Positions 30,895 through 38,904 of a stretch of DNA of 64,000 bases are shown here, piece after piece; position 1 is the stretch's first letter; each line of letters begins with the position of its first letter. Position numbers and translations under genes: made by a program. The DNA is taken from positions 1-64,000 of the forward strand of contig JABLXB010000004.1 in the NCBI GenBank assembly GCA_013178305.1. Reading direction: 5' to 3'. Source of the DNA: Bacillota bacterium (GTDB lineage: Bacteria > Bacillota > Sulfobacillia > JABLXB01). Under the pieces are notes generated by a model. It was not told where the DNA came from. It saw only the letters and a program-made list of their open reading frames with translations, and ran no database searches.

Positions 30895-32142
30895 TTACAG
30901 TACCTCCCTGGGATCGGTTATGTAGCCCGTGAGAGCGCTGGCGGCCGCTACAGCCGGCGACGCCAGGCAGATGCGCCCCTTGGGGTTTCCCATCCTGCCT
31001 TTGAAGTTCCGGTTCTGGGTGCTGAGGCACATCTCGCCGTCTCCCAGCACGCCTGCGTGCACCCCCACACAGGGGCCGCAGGTGGGAGATAGGACGAGCG
31101 CCCCGGCTTCAATGAAATCCGCGGTATACCCGAGACGCGTCGCCTCCAGGAACACGTCTCTGGAGGCGGGGATAACCACGAGCCGCACACCGCGGTCCAC
31201 GCGGCGCCCGCGCAGGATGTCGCGGGCCACGCGCAGGTCTTCCAGCCTTCCGTTGGTACACGATCCGATGAAGACCTGATCCACGCGGGTCCCGGTGACG
31301 TCCTCTACGGGGAACACCGAGTCCACGCTGTCGGGCATGGCTACCAGAGGGCCGAGGGTGTCCAGGTCTATGTCGATGTTGAACGTCACTGGACTATCAG
31401 GGGCGGGCGCCAGTGGGAGGTAGTCACCGGCCCTGCCGGTTTGTCGAAGGTATTCCAGAGTGACCTCGTCGGAGGGAAACAGGCCTGCCTTCGCACCGCA
31501 CTCAACTGCCATGTTGGCCACGGTAAGCCGGTCACTCATGTCCACGGCCGCCACGCCGGGCCCCGCGAATTCCAGCGACATGTAGTTGGCCCCCTCAGAG
31601 CCAAGGGTTCCTATCACGAAAAGGGCCAGGTCCTTACCGCATACGCCCCTGGAAAACGACCCCATGAGGTTTACTCGAATGGTCTCGGGCACCCTGAGCC
31701 AGACCATTCCGGTATGCAGTGCCACGGCGACGTCGGTGGAGCCCATTCCCGTTGCGAACGCCCCCAGAGCCCCTCCCATCACCGTGTGGGAATCCGCGCC
31801 TACGACGATGTCGCCTGGCCCCACCAGGCTCTCGGCCGCAATCTGGTGGCATATGCCGCAGCCGGCATCGAACAGCATGGCGCCCGTCTTCGAGCAGAAC
31901 TCGCGAAGGCCGCGGTGATCGTTGGACAGTTCCAGCCGCGGGCTGGGCGAGGCGTGGTCTATGAATACCGCCATCTTCCCGGGATCCTTCACCCCGCCGA
32001 GCTGGTACAGCCTTTCCAGGGTCAGAGGTCCTGTCCCGTCCTGAACGTAGGCCAGGTCAACCTCCACTACCACGAGGTCCCCTGCCCTCAATGTCTTCCC
32101 CGCCGCGTTGCCGATGATGAGTTCGGCCAGCGTGCTGCCCAT
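30895..32142 (-). CDS. aconitase-family large subunit (LeuC-like)
   Basis: 415-residue 4Fe-4S catalytic subunit. Cluster cysteines sit in IGSCTNGR and SPTCGPC; other signatures are DHASPS, ADSHTVMGGALGAFATGMGSTD and NRNFKGRMG. It is grouped with icd and a NifV/Re-citrate-synthase-like gene, not with leuA or leuB, so citrate/isocitrate (aconitase) or homocitrate is the likely substrate. ATG 32142 is chosen for its GGGGGAGGG site and the MGSTLAELI family start; the open frame runs on to 32223 across the promoter. Confidence 0.88.
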   Translation of the reverse strand: MGSTLAELIIGNAAGKTLRAGDLVVVEVDLAYVQDGTGPLTLERLYQLGGVKDPGKMAVFIDHASPSPRLELSNDHRGLREFCSKTGAMLFDAGCGICHQIAAESLVGPGDIVVGADSHTVMGGALGAFATGMGSTDVAVALHTGMVWLRVPETIRVNLMGSFSRGVCGKDLALFVIGTLGSEGANYMSLEFAGPGVAAVDMSDRLTVANMAVECGAKAGLFPSDEVTLEYLRQTGRAGDYLPLAPAPDSPVTFNIDIDLDTLGPLVAMPDSVDSVFPVEDVTGTRVDQVFIGSCTNGRLEDLRVARDILRGRRVDRGVRLVVIPASRDVFLEATRLGYTADFIEAGALVLSPTCGPCVGVHAGVLGDGEMCLSTQNRNFKGRMGNPKGRICLASPAVAAASALTGYITDPREVL

Positions 32143-32177
32143 AATGGTCCCTCCCCCAGGCATTTCTAAAAAAGGTC

Positions 32178-32206
32178 TTGACGTCGCTTCGTTCGCATTG
32201 TATACC
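32178..32206 (+). promoter_or_regulatory. promoter of citrate/homocitrate synthase gene
   Basis: TTGACG (32178-32183) and TATACC (32201-32206) with a 17-base spacer. The -10 box lies inside the 18-bp inverted repeat, so a bound regulator would block it. Confidence 0.55.
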
Positions 32207-32215
32207 AGTATACAA
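32198..32215. promoter_or_regulatory. operator TTGTATACCAGTATACAA
   Basis: Inverted repeat with two perfect 8-bp arms (TTGTATAC/GTATACAA) and a 2-bp centre. It overlaps the -10 boxes of both divergent promoters. The GTATAC core fits FCD-type GntR regulators; one such gene is at 7657. Confidence 0.7.
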
Positions 32216-32236
32216 GTATCCATGCATGCCAGTCAA
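32207..32236 (-). promoter_or_regulatory. promoter of aconitase-icd operon
   Basis: Minus-strand TTGACT (32231-32236) and TATACT (32207-32212) with an 18-base spacer. The -10 lies in the shared inverted repeat, so this promoter and the plus-strand promoter are face to face across one operator. Confidence 0.5.
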
Positions 32237-32274
32237 TGGGAAGATTAGATTCCCCGAACTGGAGGAGGGCTATC

Positions 32275-33435
32275 ATGAACGGAAGCGACCTGGACCGCAA
32301 GACACTCAAGCTGGTAGACACCACCCTTCGCGACGGTGAGCAGGCTGCCGGCGTGGTGTTCTCGGCGAGGGAGAAAAGGCGAATTGCCGAGATGCTGGAC
32401 GAGGTAGGGGTCGATCAACTCGAGGTAGGCATCCCCGCAATCGGTGCAGAGGAAGAGCGCGCCATCAGCGAGATCGCCGGCGCAGGCCTGAAGGCCAGCA
32501 TTATGGCCTGGACCAGAGCGGTGGTACGCGATGTGGAGCAGTGTCTGAGGTGCGGGGTCGATGCGGTGGCCATTTCCATTTCCACCTCCGACCTGCAGAT
32601 AGAGACGAAACTGCAGAAGGACAGGGCCTGGGTGCTGCGCCAGATTGCGGAGTGCGTCAATCTGGCGAGAAAGCATGACCTGTATGTGTCCGTCAGTGCC
32701 GAGGATGGCTCGAGGGCCGGCGAGGATTTCCTGGCTCAGTTCTGCAGGGTGGTCGTCGAGACCGGAGCGCACAGGGTGCGCTTCTGCGACACCGTGGGCA
32801 TCCTCGATCCGTTTACTACCCACGAGAAGGTGAAGAGGCTTCTCGACACCGTGCGCGGGCTGGAGATCGAAATGCACATGCATAACGACTTCGGGATGGC
32901 TACGGCCAACACGCTGGCCGGCTTGATGGCAGGGGCCAGATACGCCGGGGTCACGATGAACGGCCTGGGAGAGCGGGCAGGAAACGCCCCGCTCGAGGAG
33001 GTCGTGATGTCCGCTAAACACGTCCTTGGATACCACACCAACATCGAAACGCGATCGTTCAAGGAGCTGTCCGAATACGTTGGGCTGGCCTCTGGAAGAG
33101 GCGTTCATCCCGCCAAGCCTATAGTGGGTTCGTCGGTTTTCGCGCACGAATCGGGGATTCACGTCGATGGCACTTTGAAGAACCCCGGCAACTACGAGGC
33201 GTTTGACCCGGCCGAGGTGGGGCTCGAGAGGAAGATCGTTGTCGGCAAGCATTCGGGCACCGCCGCTATAAAGCGCCGGCTCCAGGACTACGGAATAACG
33301 GCGGATGAGAAGACTGTCGCGGAGCTACTAGCCGCCGTGAAGAGCTCCGCAATCGAACTCAAGCGATCCCTGGTGGACCAGGAGCTGCTGCATCTCTATC
33401 GCGATATCTCACGGAGGCAGGCCAAAGCCGGTTGA
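32275..33435 (+). CDS. NifV-type homocitrate synthase or Re-citrate synthase
   Basis: A 386-residue DRE-TIM metallolyase-family Claisen condensation enzyme that joins acetyl-CoA to a 2-oxoacid. VDTTLRDGEQAAGVVFS at the N-terminus, HMHNDFGMATANTLAG metal site, NGLGERAGNAPLEEVVM, and the HESGIHVDG segment place it in the NifV/homocitrate-synthase branch, which also contains experimentally shown Re-citrate synthases of anaerobes. The divergent aconitase and isocitrate dehydrogenase genes favour oxaloacetate as acceptor (citrate). No nif or lysine genes are in view. ATG 32275 follows GGAGGAGGG. Confidence 0.85.
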   Translation: MNGSDLDRKTLKLVDTTLRDGEQAAGVVFSAREKRRIAEMLDEVGVDQLEVGIPAIGAEEERAISEIAGAGLKASIMAWTRAVVRDVEQCLRCGVDAVAISISTSDLQIETKLQKDRAWVLRQIAECVNLARKHDLYVSVSAEDGSRAGEDFLAQFCRVVVETGAHRVRFCDTVGILDPFTTHEKVKRLLDTVRGLEIEMHMHNDFGMATANTLAGLMAGARYAGVTMNGLGERAGNAPLEEVVMSAKHVLGYHTNIETRSFKELSEYVGLASGRGVHPAKPIVGSSVFAHESGIHVDGTLKNPGNYEAFDPAEVGLERKIVVGKHSGTAAIKRRLQDYGITADEKTVAELLAAVKSSAIELKRSLVDQELLHLYRDISRRQAKAG

Positions 33436-33479
33436 CGGGTGACAATATCACAGTCCGACCACAAGGGCAATTCGACCCA

Positions 33480-33509
33480 TTGACGCGCTCAGGCAGCGAG
33501 TGCTAGAAT
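33480..33509 (+). promoter_or_regulatory. promoter of T-box leader
   Basis: TTGACG (33480-33485) and extended TGC-TAGAAT (-10 at 33504-33509) with 18-base spacing. Transcription would start near 33516, just before the T-box Stem I region. Confidence 0.6.
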
Positions 33510-33515
33510 AACCGC

Positions 33516-33845
33516 AATATGCAAAGGCGATGAAGGGAGAAGTACGCGCCCCGTTCCGGAAGCAGAGAACCCCGCGGGTGCCCAGCCGGCGCCCGGTGCG
33601 AGCGGGGATTCCGAAAGGCGCGGAAATCCGCCCCCGAGCTGCGGACCGAAAACCGCTGGAGACGCGTCCCTGGCCGGCCCAGCCGGCGACGGCGCGATAC
33701 GGCCGGCAAGTAGGCTCCGACGGACTGCACCGTTACAGTGCAAGGCGTCAACGCTAATCAGAGTTGTGCCTGAGAGTTGGGCTCGAGAGCCAACCAGGGT
33801 GGAACCGCGGGGTCAAACCCGTCCCTTGACCGGGACGGGTTTTTG
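33516..33845 (+). ncRNA. T-box riboswitch leader
   Basis: tRNA-sensing leader of about 330 bases upstream of the ThrB-LysC fusion gene. The T-box antiterminator sequence AGGGTGGAACCGCGGG is at 33796-33811 and a GATGAAGGGAGAAGTA Stem I base (GA-motif region) begins near 33529. A GCGCC/GGCGC outer and CCCCGC/GCGGGG inner pairing fits Stem I. I could not settle the specifier codon; the downstream gene makes Thr the first guess, with Met or Lys possible. Confidence 0.88.
33815..33844 (+). terminator. T-box-controlled terminator
   Basis: AAACCCGTCCC pairs with GGGACGGGTTT around a short TTGACC loop and runs into a T stretch. It directly follows the T-box sequence, which forms the competing antiterminator. 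Confidence 0.85.
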
Positions 33846-33862
33846 TGTTTGGGGGTGTTGTG

Positions 33863-35980
33863 ATGGCGGTCAACGTGAGGGTGCCGGCGACTTCGGCGAA
33901 CATGGGTCCTGGGTTCGACGCGCTCGGCATCGCCCTGAACCTCTATAACTACCTGGAGGTAGAGGAGGGCGGGGAAGGCCTCAACCTGGAGATCGGCGGC
34001 GAGGGTGAGTCGAGGCTCCCCCGGGACGAGAGAAACCTCATCGTCTCGTCGATGCGGAAGGTCTTCGAACGAACCGGATATAGGCCCAAAGGCCTGCGGA
34101 TCAGGGCCACCAACAACATCCCGCTCACGCGGGGGCTCGGCAGCAGCGCCGCCGCGATAGTTGCCGGCCTGGTCGCCGCCAATGAACTGGCGGGCGCCGC
34201 CCTCAGCACCGAAGACCTGCTCAACCTGGCCACGGAGATCGAGGGCCACCCCGATAACGTCGCCCCCGCTCTCCTCGGCGGGTTCGTGATATCCACCGTG
34301 GAATCCGGACGCGTGCGGTACATGAGGCTTGAACCCCCGCTCGGCTCAAACGTCCTGGTCGTGATCCCCGACAAGGAACTGAGGACCGAGGAAGCGCGCG
34401 CAGTCCTGCCGCAGCAGGTACCGATGGAGGACGCCATATTCAACATCAGCCGCGCCGCGGCCCTGGTCGGAGGGCTGGTTACGGGCCGGTCCGAGGTCCT
34501 CGAATGGGCCACCGAGGACAGGCTCCACCAGCAGTACAGGAGCGGGCTCGCTCCCGAGCTCAAGGACGCGATCGAAGCCGCCCGGAGGGCCGGCGCGAAG
34601 GGAGCGGCCGTGAGCGGCTCGGGACCATCGCTGCTGGTTTTCACCGACGGCCACGCCTCAAGAGTGAAAGCCGCCATCCTCGAGGTGTTCACCGAAAAGG
34701 GCGTCCCGTGCCGGATCATGGAGCTCGGTCTCGATCTGTACGGTGCCCGGCTGGTGGCAGGCAACACGCCCGCCCCAATCGTGCAGAAGTATGGGGGCAG
34801 TTCGGTGGCCGACCCCGACAGGGTCAAGAACGTCGCGAGGCGGGTCGCCAAAGCCCACGAACAGGGCAATCGTGTGGTAGTCGTGGTCTCGGCCATGGGC
34901 AGGACTACTGATGAACTCATCGAGATCGCGAGGCAGGTATCCTCCGACCCCGGAAAACGCGAGATGGACGTCCTGCTCGCGACGGGCGAGCAGGTGTCCA
35001 TAGCGCTGCTGTGCATGGCTCTGAACGACCTCGGTGTCCCCGCAGTGTCGATGACGGGAGCGCAGGTCGGGATCATCACGGACAGATCCCACACGAAGGC
35101 AAAGATCCAGCGTATAGACCGCGAGACAATCATGAGACACCTCGACCAGGGTAAAGTCGTGGTAGTGGCCGGTTTCCAGGGCGTGGACCCGAGCGGCGAC
35201 GTCACGACGCTCGGCCGCGGCGGTTCGGACACGACAGCGGTGGCGCTGGCGGCCGCGCTCGGGGCCAGCAGCTGCGAGATATTCACCGACGTCGATGGGG
35301 TGTTCACCGCCGACCCGCGGATCGAGCCGTCCGCGCGGCTTATACCCGAGATCCCTTACGACGAGATGGCCGAGATGGCAGGGCTCGGGGCCAAAGTCAT
35401 GCAGCTCAGGTCGATCGAGTTCGGCAGGCGGTACGGTGTGGCGATACTGGTCCGCAACAGTATGAACGACAACCCCGGAACCTGGATAAGGGAGGCGCAA
35501 GGCATGGAGGAGCCGCTTGTCAGGGCCATAACCCACAACGCCGACGAGATCAAGATCGTACTCAAGTCGGTGCCGGACGTCCCCGGCATCGCCGCAAGGG
35601 TATTCCGCTCGCTCGCCCGCGAGAAAGTCCGGCTGGACATGATCATCCAGAGCATAGCGCAGAGTGCCGTCAACGACATCGCGTTCACGGTCTCTCGTGA
35701 GGATCTCCCCTCGGCGAAGCTGGCCGCGGAGAGCATATGCAGGGAGATCGGCGGGAAAGAGCTGGTGATAGAGGACGACGTGGGCAAGGTCTCCGTGGTT
35801 GGGGCGGGGATCACTCAGGACGCTTCGATAGCCGCGGACATGTTCGAGGCGCTGGCCGAGATCGGCATAAACATACAGATGATAAGCACCTCCGGTTCCC
35901 GGATATCGTGCATAATCGACAGGAAGCGACTCGCGGACGCCGTGAGGGCGCTTCACAAGCGATTTGAACTCGCGGGGTAG
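33863..35980 (+). CDS. homoserine kinase-aspartokinase fusion
   Basis: A 705-residue fusion of two threonine-pathway kinases. Residues 1-300 are a GHMP homoserine kinase: VPATSANMGPGFDALG, PLTRGLGSSAAAIVAGL, and GAKGAAVSGSGPSLLVF. From about 303 an aspartokinase begins (IVQKYGGSSVADPDRVKNVA), with MDVLLATGEQVSIALL, TLGRGGSDTTAVALAAAL, DVDGVFTADPR, and two C-terminal ACT domains for feedback control. The usual fusion partner of aspartokinase is homoserine dehydrogenase, so this pairing is unusual. ATG 33863 follows GGGGGTG and the T-box terminator. No hom or thrC nearby. Confidence 0.93.
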   Translation: MAVNVRVPATSANMGPGFDALGIALNLYNYLEVEEGGEGLNLEIGGEGESRLPRDERNLIVSSMRKVFERTGYRPKGLRIRATNNIPLTRGLGSSAAAIVAGLVAANELAGAALSTEDLLNLATEIEGHPDNVAPALLGGFVISTVESGRVRYMRLEPPLGSNVLVVIPDKELRTEEARAVLPQQVPMEDAIFNISRAAALVGGLVTGRSEVLEWATEDRLHQQYRSGLAPELKDAIEAARRAGAKGAAVSGSGPSLLVFTDGHASRVKAAILEVFTEKGVPCRIMELGLDLYGARLVAGNTPAPIVQKYGGSSVADPDRVKNVARRVAKAHEQGNRVVVVVSAMGRTTDELIEIARQVSSDPGKREMDVLLATGEQVSIALLCMALNDLGVPAVSMTGAQVGIITDRSHTKAKIQRIDRETIMRHLDQGKVVVVAGFQGVDPSGDVTTLGRGGSDTTAVALAAALGASSCEIFTDVDGVFTADPRIEPSARLIPEIPYDEMAEMAGLGAKVMQLRSIEFGRRYGVAILVRNSMNDNPGTWIREAQGMEEPLVRAITHNADEIKIVLKSVPDVPGIAARVFRSLAREKVRLDMIIQSIAQSAVNDIAFTVSREDLPSAKLAAESICREIGGKELVIEDDVGKVSVVGAGITQDASIAADMFEALAEIGINIQMISTSGSRISCIIDRKRLADAVRALHKRFELAG

Positions 35981-36038
35981 CACGTCGCAGTGCCGCGCGG
36001 GTGGGCCGTCTCCCGGGCCGTCCTACCCAAAAGAGTGA

Positions 36039-36067
36039 TTGACCGGTGCGCGCCTCATCTGTTAGAT
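36039..36067 (+). promoter_or_regulatory. promoter of DUF1576 gene
   Basis: TTGACC (36039-36044) and TTAGAT (36062-36067) with 17-base spacing, about 85 bases before the start codon. Confidence 0.5.
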
Positions 36068-36084
36068 TGATTGTATAGCTAAAA

Positions 36085-36098
36085 GTGAACATGTTCAC
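36085..36098. promoter_or_regulatory. palindromic operator GTGAACATGTTCAC
   Basis: A perfect 14-bp palindrome just downstream of the predicted transcription start of the DUF1576 gene. Its placement suits a repressor site. The GAAC/GTTC arms are 2 bp apart, not 4 as in a LexA box. Confidence 0.55.
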
Positions 36099-36151
36099 AA
36101 CCTCATCAATCCGCCCGCCGTGTGCGCGCCGGGCGTCGCCAGGGGGTTGCG

Positions 36152-37459
36152 ATGCGTCCGAGACAGACTCCACGGGTATACCCTGAAGCCGTTGTCCTCG
36201 CCGCGTTTGAGTTATTCCTGATACTCACCGGTATCGTCGTTGAGTCCGGGGTTCTCGCAGAGGGCCTGAAGAAGGTCGTGCTGAGCCCCGGACTTTTGAT
36301 TACCGACTACGTGATGGTGGGCGGCGTCGGCGCGGCGCTCGTGAACGCCGGGGCGGTCGGACTGGCGGGTGTGCTCCTCGCTGCGATATGCGGCATACGG
36401 CCGTCCGGTACCGAAGTGGCGGGTGTGCTGACCATGACGGGGTTCGCGTTCTTCGGGAAGAACCTCATCACGATATTCCCGCTCATCGGCGGGGTGTACC
36501 TCTACAGCCTGGCGGAGGGGAAGGCGTTCAGGAACTACCTGACACCCGCCATGTTCGCGACGGCGCTTGCTCCCGTCGTGAGCCAGGCGGCATTCGGCCT
36601 GGGGTTGGGCCTTCCCACCGGAATACTGATGGGTGTGATTACTGGATTCCTCGTGCCCCCGCTGAGGCCCGTCCTCTACCACTGCCATAACGGTTTAAAC
36701 CTGTACAACATAGGCTTTACCGCGGGAATCGTAGGCAGTATCGTTTATGCGTTCAAGGTGCGCTTCACCGGCAAGTTCGACCCGGTGCTGATCTGGTCGG
36801 TCCACTGGTCGAGCTGGCTGGGGTGGTTGTTCACGCTGCTGTTCGTGGGGCTTTGCATGGTAGCGTACGTCACGGGAAAGGACTCGCTGACGAAGAACTA
36901 CGGCCGGATACTGGCGTCCTCCGGGAAACTCACCTCGGACTTCGTGCAAATCGCCGGGTGGCCTTCGACCCTGTTCAACATGGGCACAGTGGGGCTGATG
37001 GGGAGTACCTACATCCTCGTGACAGGCAGTGTGTTCAACGGCCCGACGGTCGGCGGTCTTCTCACCATGGTCGGCTTCGCCGCAATGGGGAAGCATCCCC
37101 GGAACGTACTGCCGATAATGATGGGTGTGCTCGCGGGCGGTTGGATACTGGGTCTCCAGCCATCCACGCCCGGCGTGATCCTTGCGGCCCTCTTTGGGAC
37201 CGCCCTGGCGCCGGTCGCCGGTATGTTCGGCCCGTTCGCAGGGTTCCTCGCGGGGATCGTGCATACCGCCGTGGTGACGAACGTGGGGTGGCTCCACGGT
37301 GGAATGAACCTCTACAACAACGGATTCGCGGCCGGGCTGGTGGCGACCCTGTTCTGGGGCGCCTGGCCCACGCTGGCCGCGGCGTATGATCGCCTCACCG
37401 GTCCAAGGGTCCCCGCCGATCGGGCGCAGGCGCCCGTCACAGCCCCGGACCAGACGTAA
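36152..37459 (+). CDS. DUF1576 family membrane protein
   Basis: A 435-residue polytopic membrane protein. Two similar halves are visible, each with a NAGAVGLAGVLLA/NMGTVGLMG-type segment, a GF(A)..GK(N/H) segment and a HNGLNLYNIGFTAG / HGGMNLYNNGFAAG segment, pointing to an internal duplication with about 12 helices. The family is uncharacterised; the layout suggests a transporter. ATG 36152 after AGGGGGTTG is preferred to an earlier in-frame start at 36122. It stands alone between the T-box gene and fmdB. Confidence 0.85.
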   Translation: MRPRQTPRVYPEAVVLAAFELFLILTGIVVESGVLAEGLKKVVLSPGLLITDYVMVGGVGAALVNAGAVGLAGVLLAAICGIRPSGTEVAGVLTMTGFAFFGKNLITIFPLIGGVYLYSLAEGKAFRNYLTPAMFATALAPVVSQAAFGLGLGLPTGILMGVITGFLVPPLRPVLYHCHNGLNLYNIGFTAGIVGSIVYAFKVRFTGKFDPVLIWSVHWSSWLGWLFTLLFVGLCMVAYVTGKDSLTKNYGRILASSGKLTSDFVQIAGWPSTLFNMGTVGLMGSTYILVTGSVFNGPTVGGLLTMVGFAAMGKHPRNVLPIMMGVLAGGWILGLQPSTPGVILAALFGTALAPVAGMFGPFAGFLAGIVHTAVVTNVGWLHGGMNLYNNGFAAGLVATLFWGAWPTLAAAYDRLTGPRVPADRAQAPVTAPDQT

Positions 37460-37498
37460 GACTCGCCCGCCTGCCGGGTCGCCTGACCGCCGGTCCGG

Positions 37499-37759
37499 TT
37501 ACTCGTCATTCCCGCTCTTCAATGAATCCGCCTTGCCCGGATCCTTCGGGGCGTCCTCCTTGGCCTTCTCCGAGTAGCTCTTGCTGCGGTAGTCGGTGAC
37601 GTGGAACCCCGAACCCTTGAAGATGATACCCACGTTGCCCGATATGATCTTCTTTACGGAGCCACCGCACTTCGGGCATTCACCCAGCGGCTCCGAGGTT
37701 ATACTCTGCCAGTGTTCGAACCTGCCGCACCTGGCGCATTCGTACTCGTAGGTGGGCAT
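37499..37759 (-). CDS. FmdB family zinc-ribbon protein
   Basis: An 86-residue protein with the FmdB-type zinc ribbon: [19 protein letters not shown] followed by [11 protein letters not shown] (four Cys), then [16 protein letters not shown] and a charged tail. Family members are annotated as putative regulators, with little direct evidence. ATG 37759 follows GGAGGAGGT. Transcribed alone from a consensus promoter at 37799-37827. Confidence 0.92.
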   Translation of the reverse strand: MPTYEYECARCGRFEHWQSITSEPLGECPKCGGSVKKIISGNVGIIFKGSGFHVTDYRSKSYSEKAKEDAPKDPGKADSLKSGNDE

Positions 37760-37798
37760 GCCGGATACCTCCTCCAACGGCCTTGTTTCCAATCAGGG

Positions 37799-37827
37799 AT
37801 CTTATCCGCGAGCAAGCCGGGTGTCAA
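37799..37827 (-). promoter_or_regulatory. promoter of fmdB-like gene
   Basis: Minus-strand TTGACA (37822-37827) and TAAGAT (37799-37804) with a 17-base spacer, 40 bases upstream of the start codon. Confidence 0.7.
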
Positions 37828-37903
37828 GCGGACCACTTGCAGGGTTTCGTCGTGACGGCATGGAACACTTGCCGGCGGGAGTGAATCATTCCGGGGGTGA
37901 CCA

Positions 37904-38857
37904 TTGTTGGAGCAGCGCTACCTTGGTAAGACAGGAATCAAGATGACCGGACTTTGCTACGGGACGCTCCCCCTGGGACCCCTGCAGGTCAACATGAGCC
38001 TCGCCCAGGGGGCTTCGATAATCAAGCACTCCCTCGAAAAGGGCATAAGCTGCATTGATACCGCTCAGGCCTACAAGACCTACCCACACATCAAGAAAGC
38101 CCTCCTGGAGCACCGTGGAAAGGTGGTAATCGCCAGCAAGTCGTACGCGGCCACCTACGAAGGCATGCGCGAAGCGATCGAGGAGGCCATCGCCGAGATG
38201 GCGATCGACCACGTCGATATAATGTACCTCCACGCCGCACGGGTGCCTCTGACCGTCTTATCCGAGAGGCGTGATGCGCTGCGTTGCCTCGTCGATGCAA
38301 AGAAGGAGGGTCTCATCCGCGCCGCAGGCATTTCGTTGCATTCGGTGGAGCTCCTCAGGATAGCCGCCGATGTCCCACAGATCGACGTGGTGATGCCTGT
38401 AATCAACGTGGCCGGCGTGGGTATCATGGACGGTTCGAGAGAGGACATGATCCAGGCAATTCAGTATGCACTTTCCAGGGGGAAGGCGGTCATCGCTCAG
38501 AAGGCGCTCGCCGGGGGGCACCTGGTCGACCGGTACGACGAGGCGATACGGTTTGTACGCGACATGCCCGGTGTGACCTCGATCGCCATCGGTATGCTGT
38601 CGAACGATGAAGTCGACGCCAACATCGCAGCGTACGAGGGGAGACCCGTCCCCGAGGAGATCCGCTCGAAAATCGGCAAGCATAACAAGAGACTGTTGGT
38701 GCAGAAATGGTGCAGGGGCTGCGGCACCTGCGAGAGAGCCTGCCCGAGCCAGGCGATAAGGGTTGTCGATGGTAAGGCCGTGGTGGACTACGGGAAATGT
38801 CTCCTATGCGGGTACTGCAACCCGGTCTGCCCTGACTTCGCCCTCAGGCTGGCATAA
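37904..38857 (+). CDS. aldo/keto reductase with C-terminal ferredoxin domain
   Basis: A 317-residue protein. Residues 1-260 form an aldo/keto reductase barrel (YLGKTGIKMTGLCYGTLPLG, DTAQAYKTYPHIKKAL, DHVDIMYLHAAR, AGISLHSVELL). The last 50 residues carry two 4Fe-4S motifs: CRGCGTCERACPS and CLLCGYCNPVCPD. Such fusions are common in strict anaerobes and probably use ferredoxin instead of, or with, NAD(P)H. TTG start after GGGGGTGA. Substrate unknown. Confidence 0.9.
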   Translation: MLEQRYLGKTGIKMTGLCYGTLPLGPLQVNMSLAQGASIIKHSLEKGISCIDTAQAYKTYPHIKKALLEHRGKVVIASKSYAATYEGMREAIEEAIAEMAIDHVDIMYLHAARVPLTVLSERRDALRCLVDAKKEGLIRAAGISLHSVELLRIAADVPQIDVVMPVINVAGVGIMDGSREDMIQAIQYALSRGKAVIAQKALAGGHLVDRYDEAIRFVRDMPGVTSIAIGMLSNDEVDANIAAYEGRPVPEEIRSKIGKHNKRLLVQKWCRGCGTCERACPSQAIRVVDGKAVVDYGKCLLCGYCNPVCPDFALRLA

Positions 38858-38904
38858 AGTATGGCGGCGGGACAGGGCGGCGCTAAATGCAGCGGGAGGT
38901 AACT

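Noticed and set aside
29165-32142. Leucine biosynthesis genes (leuB, leuC, leuD)
   Set aside because: The dehydrogenase is of the isocitrate type, and no leuA or valine-pathway genes adjoin; the divergent synthase is NifV-like, not LeuA-like.
33489-33743. Minus-strand frames in the 33.5-33.75 kb region
   Set aside because: They are antisense to the T-box leader, whose structure explains the sequence.
36085-36098. LexA (SOS) box
   Set aside because: The GAAC and GTTC arms are separated by 2 bases, not the 4 of the Firmicutes SOS box, and the gene is not an SOS gene type.
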